Shown: positions 5,277-10,687 of the stretch, piece after piece
Layout: each line of letters begins with the position of its first letter
Numbering within the stretch: the stretch's first letter is position 1
Virus record (IMG/VR): IMGVR_UViG_3300035162_002197
Coordinates: 1 to 27,480 of that record
Direction: 5' to 3' (one strand)
Source of the DNA: a virus
DNA length: 27,480 bases
Position numbers and translations under genes: made by a program
The notes under the pieces: model-generated
Seen by the model: only the letters and a program-made list of their open reading frames with translations
What the model was told of the DNA's origin: nothing
The model's database searches: none

Positions 5277-5984
5277 TTACTCATCGTCGACCAAGATGAG
5301 CCAACCCGTCCCAGCGCCTTCAACCTCCCAACGCTGCTTGAATGCTTGACGTGACACTTTTACATTCCTTCCACCGTATCTTGAATGCCCTCCACGCTCC
5401 ATAAGCGGGGTTCCCCGTGGGTCGTTCATAATCCAATCGTCCTTGTCAAAACCAACAATGACGCTCCAATGACCACAACCGTAGGAATCGCACATAGGTG
5501 GCTCACCTCTGCTCATATCGCCACGGTGGAGCCAGCCAACTGCAACAGGGCGACCAGCTGCAATCTCTGCCTCAATCAAACTGTCATCCCCGTCCTGGCG
5601 AAATTCTGCATGAAGCCCCAATGACCTTAAGGTATTCACTTGGGCTGAAATGCTTGTTGTATCGCCAAATCTGCTTCTGATTCGGTTGTATTGATCATCA
5701 GTCTTTACTTTCCCGTAAAACGCTGAAATCATTGCCATCGAGCTGGAAAAACACTCGCGATAACCCTGGCCTGATTTGTTATCTAGTTGATGAAAATATG
5801 GAACCACAACTTGCTGAGCAATCCCGCTAGCCTTCCAAGCCTCAAACCAAGCCGCATCCTCTCTCAGCAGCTCCTCAGGCAACGAATCTTCCAGCTCGGA
5901 AATTGCTGCTAGCTGGTGCGGGGTTCCGCGAAAATGGCTAAAAAATGGGAGAAGACTAAGCACTAAGAAGGAAAAACGATTCAT
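5277..5984 (-). CDS. Secreted C39-like (papain-fold) cysteine peptidase
   Basis: A 235-residue protein with an N-terminal hydrophobic export signal (NRFSFLVLSLLPFFSHF). It continues with the C39-peptidase pattern: YFHQLDN (63-69), the putative catalytic Cys at 78 in YRECFSSSMAM, the His at 172 in GCGHWSVIVGFD, and Asp at 188 in IMNDPRG. Enzymes of this fold cut peptide bonds, often after Gly-Gly or in cell-wall peptides. No other endolysin-like gene is visible, so a role in breaking the cell wall is possible, though protein processing in the periplasm is equally compatible. Its start overlaps the stop of the 52-residue membrane-protein gene (ATGA). Confidence 0.75.
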   Translation of the reverse strand: MNRFSFLVLSLLPFFSHFRGTPHQLAAISELEDSLPEELLREDAAWFEAWKASGIAQQVVVPYFHQLDNKSGQGYRECFSSSMAMISAFYGKVKTDDQYNRIRSRFGDTTSISAQVNTLRSLGLHAEFRQDGDDSLIEAEIAAGRPVAVGWLHRGDMSRGEPPMCDSYGCGHWSVIVGFDKDDWIMNDPRGTPLMERGGHSRYGGRNVKVSRQAFKQRWEVEGAGTGWLILVDDE

Positions 5985-6139
5985 TTCCTCAACACCTGTT
6001 TAGGGCATTCAGGTCTGGACAAAGCTCCTGCGTGGAAACCACTAAGGAACAAAAAACCACCGCCTCCAATAACGACGGCAACTAAGGTTCCAAGAATAAA
6101 GAACCCGCTGACTAAGACCCAAGCCGGGTCAGCTTTCAT
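5981..6139 (-). CDS. Small membrane protein, 52 aa
   Basis: A 52-residue ORF fits exactly between its neighbours with ATGA overlaps at both ends. After MKADPAW comes one long hydrophobic stretch with a Gly cluster (VLVSGFFILGTLVAVVIGGG and on to about residue 37), then a short polar tail with one Cys and several Lys/Arg. This looks like a single-pass or hairpin membrane protein. Small proteins of this kind beside a peptidase are often holins or holin partners, but no family is recognised. Confidence 0.6.
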   Translation of the reverse strand: MKADPAWVLVSGFFILGTLVAVVIGGGGFLFLSGFHAGALSRPECPKQVLRK

Positions 6140-6330
6140 TTTTCTACCCTGCTTTCAGGAAACAAGTTTTTTTCAACAAAAACAACAACCTGATCATCAA
6201 CAGTGTTGTCAGTTGTCTTTGCGTAAGCCCTCAGCAGGTCGACAATTAGCTTTTTAACCGCCTTGCTCTTAAGGAACGAGAACAAGATTGGACGAACGAG
6301 AAACACCATGGGATTTCTGCTATTGGCCAA
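6136..6330 (-). CDS. Hypothetical phage protein, 64 aa (holin-associated type?)
   Basis: The product has a moderately hydrophobic N-terminus (MVFLVRPILFSFL), then a basic, amphipathic helical part (KSKAVKKLIVDLLRAYAKTT), and an acidic end with VDDQVVVFVEKNLF. The segment resembling DNTVDDxxVxFV recalls small proteins often found next to phage lysis genes, from memory only. It overlaps the 52-residue membrane-protein gene by 4 bases. A clear membrane segment is doubtful, so calling it a holin would be premature. Confidence 0.55.
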   Translation of the reverse strand: MANSRNPMVFLVRPILFSFLKSKAVKKLIVDLLRAYAKTTDNTVDDQVVVFVEKNLFPESRVEK

Positions 6331-6333
6331 AGT

Positions 6334-6609
6334 CTAGTGAAGGTCGCTATGACCTTCCAACCTGGCGACTGACCGTTCCAGATCACTAAGCCGCCCAAAG
6401 ATTTCACGGTCTCTTGCCATCAAGTCACTGTGAAGCACATCCATTCGTGTGGCTAGATTATCTACAGCTGAGGTTAACTTTATCAACGACTCTCGACTCG
6501 TCTGACTTTGACTGTTAGCCCGAACAATTCCTAGGCCAGCTACACCGACCGATGCTCCTGCTACAGCTGCTAAGACCTCGATCACCGCTCGACTAAACGC
6601 TTGACCCAA
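6334..6609 (-). CDS. Membrane-anchored coiled-coil protein, 91 aa
   Basis: An N-terminal hydrophobic helix (VIEVLAAVAGASVGVAGLGIV) is followed by about 60 residues with heptad spacing (IKLTSAVDNLATRMDVLHSD, then REIFGRLSDLERSVARLE), typical of a coiled coil. The layout is one of the forms taken by inner-membrane spanin subunits, but many other proteins share it. The start is either TTG at 6609 or GTG at 6585; no ATG is available. With the TTG start, only two bases separate it from the ATG of the opposite-strand gene at 6612. Confidence 0.6.
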   Translation of the reverse strand: MGQAFSRAVIEVLAAVAGASVGVAGLGIVRANSQSQTSRESLIKLTSAVDNLATRMDVLHSDLMARDREIFGRLSDLERSVARLEGHSDLH

Positions 6610-6611
6610 TC

Positions 6612-6872
6612 ATGGCAGATCCACAAGAAAATCAAGAAAAGGAAGGAGTATCGACCGCAGACCTTGTCAAATGCGGTGTATTGGTTTGGAGCGCAACATT
6701 GCTGACCGTTTCATATCTGGGCTTTTTCCCCCAAATGAAAATGGACAATACGTTCGTAGCGAGCCTTTTGACCGGTGCAATGGCAAGTTTTGGTATAGAA
6801 CGTAAATCCGCTAATCAACAGAAGAAGACACCACCTAAAGTCGAAACACCTACTAGCACGCCTCCGAAATGA
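6612..6872 (+). CDS. Small membrane protein with two hydrophobic segments, 86 aa
   Basis: After an acidic N-terminus, the protein has a hydrophobic segment (VKCGVLVWSATLLTVSYLGF), a short polar loop, and a weaker second one (NTFVASLLTGAMASFGI), then a Lys/Thr/Pro-rich tail. The two-segment layout with a charged tail is compatible with a holin-like protein, and I recall relatives in marine cyanophages of unknown function. It is the first gene of a rightward set of four and overlaps the next by ATGA. Promoter sequence must lie within the opposing gene. Confidence 0.6.
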   Translation: MADPQENQEKEGVSTADLVKCGVLVWSATLLTVSYLGFFPQMKMDNTFVASLLTGAMASFGIERKSANQQKKTPPKVETPTSTPPK

Positions 6873-7363
6873 AACGGTTTGCTCTCTTAGCGATTGCGCT
6901 TTCATTAGCTCCAGCAGCCCACGCTGACATCACAAGCAAGATTCAATCCAGCATTCAGCTGACTGTTGACGGGGCTGCCTCAGCTGCTCAAAAGATTGGG
7001 TCAACTTATTCGATTCAAGGCTCAAACGTCACACTGGACACAGCAGGTGGCCTATCAGCTTTGTCCGCTGGTTCTGCTGTTGGATACACCCCAGCTGACT
7101 ACAGTATCACAACTGCCGGTGATGCCTTCTCTTTTACGGAAACATTTCTGGAAGGTGATGACCTTTTGGGCGCTTCAAACGTCACGACAACGACCGGCAA
7201 CGTTGATAGCTTGCCAATGTATGGCTTAACCACCACAACCTCAGGCGGTGTTGCTGGATCGCTTTCTGGAACAATTGACTCTAGTCATGCTCTAACTATT
7301 AACCCTGGAGGTGCTGGAACTTCTGCTATTGGTCAAATTATTACTGAGCTAAAAATCGACTGA
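6869..7363 (+). CDS. Exported Thr/Ser/Gly-rich protein, 164 aa
   Basis: A typical signal peptide (MKRFALLAIALSLAPAAHA) with an Ala-x-Ala cleavage site near residue 19 precedes a Ser-, Thr- and Gly-rich, probably beta-structured domain. Recognisable segments are ITTAGDAFSFTETFLEGD and, near the end, GTSAIGQIITELK. I recall closely similar small exported proteins in marine T4-like cyanophages; none has an assigned function to my knowledge. It could be a virion decoration or an envelope protein made during infection. It overlaps both neighbours (ATGA upstream, TGATG downstream). Confidence 0.65.
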   Translation: MKRFALLAIALSLAPAAHADITSKIQSSIQLTVDGAASAAQKIGSTYSIQGSNVTLDTAGGLSALSAGSAVGYTPADYSITTAGDAFSFTETFLEGDDLLGASNVTTTTGNVDSLPMYGLTTTTSGGVAGSLSGTIDSSHALTINPGGAGTSAIGQIITELKID

Positions 7364-7761
7364 TGAAAGCGTTGCTCTTGTTTTTGATTCTGGCCCCAGC
7401 TGCTAACGCGGTTCCAGTCGTGCCAAATTTCACTACTGGATCGATGAGCAGCCACACAGAAACTACCTCGAAAGTAACTGAAACCATAGTTTCAGAAAGT
7501 TATGGGACTGGATGGGAGTACACCGCGAGTGGCGTAAACGTTCAGCATGACGGCAGCTCTCTAACCCCTGGCACAACATCGGTTAATTCATGGACAGGCT
7601 TAGACACAACCGCAAAGCCCAATTGGACAATCGTCAATCCTGGCCAAGCGTTTCAGTTTTCAGAAACTTACTCTGCCCCTGGCCTTTCAAATATAACGAC
7701 CGTGCAAAAATTGACCGAAATAAATCAAATCACCGATACTATCTCTACTTTCTCGCAATAG
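7363..7761 (+). CDS. Exported beta-rich protein, 132 aa
   Basis: The signal peptide MKALLLFLILAPAANA is followed by a domain with a Thr-rich lead, YGTGWEYTASGVNV, and FQFSETYSAPGLSN, ending in a repetitive TVQKLTEINQITDTISTF. The phrase on aromatic FxFxET resembles the AFSFTETF of the preceding protein, so the two may be distant paralogs. Similar proteins recur in marine cyanophages as I remember them, with no function assigned. The start overlaps the upstream stop by one base. The following exported protein overlaps its 3' end in another frame. Confidence 0.65.
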   Translation: MKALLLFLILAPAANAVPVVPNFTTGSMSSHTETTSKVTETIVSESYGTGWEYTASGVNVQHDGSSLTPGTTSVNSWTGLDTTAKPNWTIVNPGQAFQFSETYSAPGLSNITTVQKLTEINQITDTISTFSQ

Positions 7762-8444
7762 TCCTAGCCGCTCCAGCAAATGCAGAGACAATTGGTGGTG
7801 TTTCAGCTACTGCCGCGCCAACAGCAACCAGCTCGGGAAGCGTTACAAATCAGGCGGTGATGATTGCACCGTCTCAACACCTAACCAACTCTTATGGCAA
7901 TGGCATTCAATGCCAAGGCCCAATTCTTACGGTCACCCCTTATGTCAATCGATCCAAATCCTGGCAGCTGCCGTATGAAAGTAGCTTTGGGTCTGATGTA
8001 TACGATCTCACTGATACTAATGGTGATGGGGTACTCGATAATCCTGGCGCCATCTTATACACAATGCCAACAAGAACGGCTCAAAAAGATTCACACAACT
8101 GGAGCGGCGGACTTTCGATGCAAGTAACCATCCCCTTAGATGGTGGTCTACAAGCACGATGCAAAGCAATGGCTGATGCCAACATCAAACTGCATCAGCA
8201 AAACGTACAAACGCGAAGATTAGAGTATGAATTAGCGCGGCTAAAAGCATGTGCTGATCAAAAACTAAGAGGTGTAGAATTTCACCGCAAAAGTCCTTAT
8301 TTTGCAATATGTGCAGATGTAGTAATCAAGCCCAAGCCAGGGCAAGTCCTACAGCACAAACACGCTATCCCTTCCGCTTTGCCCGTTGAGCTTTCCGGCG
8401 CTCCAACACCGATACAGGTAAAGCCTTTTTCCCAAAAGCCTTAG
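7710..8444 (+). CDS. Exported protein of the NQAV/YGNGIQCQG type, start uncertain
   Basis: This frame carries a clear signal peptide (HRYYLYFLAIVLAAPANA) and then a family-like core: SGSVTNQAVMIAPSQHLTNS and YGNGIQCQGPILTVTPYV. A later coiled segment with three Cys and a Pro-rich tail follow. Similar proteins occur in marine cyanophages, from memory. No ATG, GTG or TTG lies at a sensible place before the signal peptide. An ATT at 7710 would give a well-shaped 25-residue leader (charged Asp-Arg-Asn-Lys, then hydrophobic). The alternatives, ATG 7590 and TTG 7623, add long non-signal extensions overlapping the upstream gene by more than 130 bases. The 3' end overlaps the opposite gene by 80 bases. 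Confidence 0.6.
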   Translation: MDRNKSNHRYYLYFLAIVLAAPANAETIGGVSATAAPTATSSGSVTNQAVMIAPSQHLTNSYGNGIQCQGPILTVTPYVNRSKSWQLPYESSFGSDVYDLTDTNGDGVLDNPGAILYTMPTRTAQKDSHNWSGGLSMQVTIPLDGGLQARCKAMADANIKLHQQNVQTRRLEYELARLKACADQKLRGVEFHRKSPYFAICADVVIKPKPGQVLQHKHAIPSALPVELSGAPTPIQVKPFSQKP

Positions 8445-8985
8445 AGACCTTAGTCAATCCTTTCTTGACCGCAGGCTTAATCAGCTTCAACAAAAATGGC
8501 GTCGCTAGACCTGCCGCAACACCAACTGAAGCCGTAAGCGCAACAGTCGTTGCAGCCGGTAATGACGGAACAGCGTTTATCATCTGTTCAGGCAACTTGA
8601 TCTCTTCATACAAGACGACGCATTTACCGTCCTGTATCTCGTAGCTCGCAATTCTTTTTGACCCATTTTGAACAAGAACTCCGACCCCCTTGGCCCTCAA
8701 GGGAGGGCACCTAGGATCTTCGTCAATTGCCGCTTTCGGCTTGGGAAGGTTCGGCGTGGCTGGCGTTGGCGCTTGTGGTGTTTCAGGCGTCGAGGGCTTT
8801 GGAGTCGGAGCAACTGGGTCAAAAACTAGCTTCTCCGGCCTGTAGTCCATCGCATTGAAACTAGGCAGGTCAATGATTGGCGTACCAATGTTTACCGTCA
8901 CTGGTGGCGCGGTTGGCACCGACAGCGGAGCTGGTCCGTTCCAACTCCGAATCTCGCTGATCCCAATAGTGCGAATTTCAGGCAT
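8365..8985 (-). CDS. Pro-rich protein with C-terminal membrane-like segment, 206 aa
   Basis: The N-terminal 90 residues are Pro-rich (TPKPSTPETPQAPTPATPNL). A small folded-looking part follows (RAKGVGVLVQNGSKRIASYE, with Cys), then a hydrophobic stretch of about 30 residues (PAATTVALTASVGVAAGLAT). The end is very basic (KKGLTKVSKAFGKKALPV, then RRKAQRAKRKG). This could be a membrane-anchored protein with a basic cytoplasmic tail, or a virion protein that meets DNA. Its start overlaps the DUF3310 stop by eight bases. The basic tail is encoded opposite the end of the rightward exported-protein gene. Function unknown. Confidence 0.65.
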   Translation of the reverse strand: MPEIRTIGISEIRSWNGPAPLSVPTAPPVTVNIGTPIIDLPSFNAMDYRPEKLVFDPVAPTPKPSTPETPQAPTPATPNLPKPKAAIDEDPRCPPLRAKGVGVLVQNGSKRIASYEIQDGKCVVLYEEIKLPEQMINAVPSLPAATTVALTASVGVAAGLATPFLLKLIKPAVKKGLTKVSKAFGKKALPVSVLERRKAQRAKRKG

Positions 8986-9208
8986 TCCCCTGCAACCTGG
9001 CGATCAACCGATCCAGATACCAACTGGCCTTGCCTGCATCCTGGAGCGCATTGCCCTTATGCCACATCCTTAGCAGATACTTGAGTGTTTGGCCAAGCAG
9101 ATAACCGCTCACAACGTCGTCAGCGTCATTAACGGCATCCTCAATCACCTCAATAGTCTCAATGCGCCCTTGGTTGTAATGGGACGGAGAGTTGATCAGA
9201 TCTGACAT
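8978..9208 (-). CDS. DUF3310 family protein, 76 aa
   Basis: The small protein shows the DUF3310 pattern from end to end: SPSHYNQGRIETIEVIED at the N-terminus, GYLLGQTLKYLLRMWHKGN in the middle, and DAGKASWYLDRLIARLQG at the end. The family is widespread in phages of many hosts. Its function is not settled, though it has been linked to nucleotide or DNA metabolism. It overlaps the previous gene by one base (TAATG) and the next by eight, as part of a leftward operon. Confidence 0.85.
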   Translation of the reverse strand: MSDLINSPSHYNQGRIETIEVIEDAVNDADDVVSGYLLGQTLKYLLRMWHKGNALQDAGKASWYLDRLIARLQGNA

Positions 9209-9444
9209 TAAAAAGGCAAAGCAGGACCGGTCTCAGTTGGCAACGCCGGAATCAGCTCTTTGACCTGACTGGGCATTGCATCTGTCACCGCTCCAGAAAC
9301 TAACTCACCGACAAGAGCTTTAGCTTCATCTATTGCCTGTTGTTTCAGTTCTGGCAACTTGCTGAAAGCGTAATAGCTGCCGCCAGCCAACGCTCCAGAC
9401 ATCGCAAATGACAAGGCAGCAAGTGCGTTAAAAAATTTCTGCAT
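9208..9444 (-). CDS. Small exported or membrane-anchored protein, 78 aa
   Basis: The N-terminus MQKFFNALAALSFAMSGALAGG is a hydrophobic anchor or signal. It is followed by an amphipathic helix (LPELKQQAIDEAKALVGELV) and a Pro-rich end. Proteins with this ALSFxMSGxxxGGxYY type of start recur in marine cyanophages as I remember, without known function. The ATG lies directly behind the T-tract of a terminator-like hairpin (9446-9478), whose 3' arm carries the only Shine-Dalgarno-like sequence (AGGGG). Its translation may therefore depend on whether that hairpin forms. Confidence 0.65.
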   Translation of the reverse strand: MQKFFNALAALSFAMSGALAGGSYYAFSKLPELKQQAIDEAKALVGELVSGAVTDAMPSQVKELIPALPTETGPALPF

Positions 9445-9445
9445 G

Positions 9446-9478
9446 AAAAACCCCTAATAGTGTGAGGCTATCAGGGGT
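9446..9478 (-). terminator. Rho-independent terminator abutting the next start codon
   Basis: On the leftward strand, ACCCCTGATAG and CTATTAGGGGT pair over 11 positions with one G-U, around a 7-base loop (9450-9478). The stem is followed by TTTTT (9450-9446) and then C-ATG of the 78-residue gene. It would end transcripts from the beta-barrel-like gene. The 3' arm also contains AGGGG, a likely ribosome-binding sequence for the next gene, so the same hairpin could hide it. Confidence 0.75.
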
Positions 9479-9528
9479 GATCTCCATCGTCTGACTAAGC
9501 CCGACACTCAGTCAGTCATGATTCTAGA

Positions 9529-9888
9529 TCAGAAGTTGTACTTGGCACCAAGCTTGCCGCCGTAGCTGTTGTTCAAGTCGCCAGTGATACCGGCAAGCTC
9601 TGCATAAACAGAAACCTTGTCAGAAGCCTGAACAGACCCGCCAATCTTGCCGGAAAATTCCATCTCTGAATCCATGCCATCAACAGACACGAAACTAGGT
9701 CCGCCCTGCAAATAGACACTGTAAGGGCCTTCGCTGTACTCATAACCCAAATGCAGGTCAGTCACGTTGCCGGAATAATCAGAACCGACCCAACCGGCAT
9801 TTGCCTCAACGTTGGCATAAGGACCGGCAACAGCAGCAGACGCTCCAAAAGCAAGAGCAGCCGCAGCGCAAGATAAAGATTTGATCAT
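9529..9888 (-). CDS. Outer-membrane beta-barrel-like exported protein, 119 aa
   Basis: A signal peptide (MIKSLSCAAAALAFGASAAV, with AVAG cleavage) leads into GPYANVEANAGWVGSDYSGN and a series of alternating hydrophobic strands (LHLGYEYSEGPYSVYLQGGP, KIGGSVQASDKVSVYAELAG). It ends in GAKYNF, the C-terminal Phe typical of outer-membrane barrels. Small proteins of this type are, as I recall, frequent in marine cyanophages. At about 119 residues it could form only a small barrel, so oligomerisation or a non-barrel role is possible. The start at 9888 is chosen because it begins the signal peptide properly; the ATG-like start at 9906 adds six residues. A terminator follows its gene. Confidence 0.7.
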   Translation of the reverse strand: MIKSLSCAAAALAFGASAAVAGPYANVEANAGWVGSDYSGNVTDLHLGYEYSEGPYSVYLQGGPSFVSVDGMDSEMEFSGKIGGSVQASDKVSVYAELAGITGDLNNSYGGKLGAKYNF

Positions 9889-9913
9889 GAAACTAAGCAA
9901 AACCACTCAGAGT

Positions 9914-10042
9914 TTACTTGCCTTGGCCCTTAAGTGGCTTCCTTCCGTGGGACGGTTTGGAATGCTTCCCATTGCCTTGGCGGGTTTTTTTTGGCTTGCC
10001 CTTCACAAAATCAACCTCAGATGAACCCTTAGGTTTCGTCAT
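9914..10042 (-). CDS. Conserved-looking small basic peptide, 42 aa
   Basis: A 42-residue ORF overlaps the end of the 64-residue gene by 14 bases. About a third of its residues are Lys or Arg, with segments VKGKPKKTRQGNGKHSK and GRKPLKGQGK. From memory, small peptides with the KPKKTRQGNGKHSK pattern are strikingly common in marine cyanophage genomes, which supports it as a real gene despite its size. Strongly basic, it may bind RNA or DNA. No function is known to me. Confidence 0.65.
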   Translation of the reverse strand: MTKPKGSSEVDFVKGKPKKTRQGNGKHSKPSHGRKPLKGQGK

Positions 10043-10223
10043 TGACGCTCATCGTGTTGTAATGCTTCTTTGCTAACCCTGTATAAAGACCGTGCATCGG
10101 ATGATCCTTATCATCACGGCCTTCGTACTTGTAAAGGGCTTCGATCCACGCGGACCTATTCCGCATTGCTACTTGATCTTCCGCTCCAGGCTTACTGGGA
10201 ATCATTGGGTCAGGTCGTTGCAT
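10029..10223 (-). CDS. Small cyanophage-type hypothetical protein, 64 aa
   Basis: The protein has an N-terminal Pro-rich lead, then RNRSAWIEALYKYEGRDD and HPMHGLYTGLAKKH. I recall this combination in small proteins of marine cyanophages, usually of unknown function. It is predicted soluble and partly helical. The gene follows the fibre-assembly-like gene by 29 bases and overlaps the basic peptide gene at its 3' end. A later start at the second Met (MIPSKPG) cannot be excluded. Confidence 0.7.
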   Translation of the reverse strand: MQRPDPMIPSKPGAEDQVAMRNRSAWIEALYKYEGRDDKDHPMHGLYTGLAKKHYNTMSVNDET

Positions 10224-10252
10224 TTTGAAAAGCGATGTTTGGTCGTCTTGAA

Positions 10253-10666
10253 CTAGCCAAGAGCAGTTTTGATCTCGGCAACTGTAGTAGCCGCGTCGAT
10301 GTCTGACTGCAACGTTTCATACTTGACGCGAATAGCTGCACGTAATGCTTCAGCGGCATCAGTATCTGAACCAGGGATCTGTTTAGAGATCAGGTCGTCA
10401 TAAGGACTAAACTCTTCAGCACGCTTGGCGCGTCGCATTTCGTGTGCAATTACTTTGGACTTAGCAAGGTCTTCGACAACTGTTGCTCCAGTCTTAACCC
10501 AGGCATCGCGGAAAAGGCGATCTTCAGGAAGTGCCTCTCGCTCGATAATTTCGTAATCAGTAAGTTTAAGCTGTGCAGCAAACTCTGTGATAGAAACCTT
10601 ATCTGTTGGCATTCCAACTGCAACACCTCCAGAGGAGTTCGTGTAGATAATCAATTTGTTAGTCAT
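10253..10666 (-). CDS. Putative tail-fibre assembly protein or fibre chaperone, 137 aa
   Basis: The gene lies directly behind the tail fibre gene, where phages usually keep a fibre chaperone. The protein starts with a strand (NKLIIYTNSSGGVAVGMP). It then has an LPEDRLFRDAWVKTG segment, and a helical block KSKVIAHEMRRAKRAEEFSP. The pattern of FRDAW followed by a helix with RRxKR recurs in phage proteins behind fibres. The C-terminal part (RAAIRVKYETLQSDID) is helical. Role is inferred from position and pattern, not from a firm family match. Confidence 0.55.
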   Translation of the reverse strand: MTNKLIIYTNSSGGVAVGMPTDKVSITEFAAQLKLTDYEIIEREALPEDRLFRDAWVKTGATVVEDLAKSKVIAHEMRRAKRAEEFSPYDDLISKQIPGSDTDAAEALRAAIRVKYETLQSDIDAATTVAEIKTALG

Positions 10667-10687
10667 AATGCTTGTAAAAATTACAGG

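Noticed and set aside
10671-10684. Hairpin TGTAA-AAA-TTACA after the fibre gene as terminator
   Set aside because: The stem is only 5 bp, AT-rich and has no T-tract, so it is not a credible terminator.
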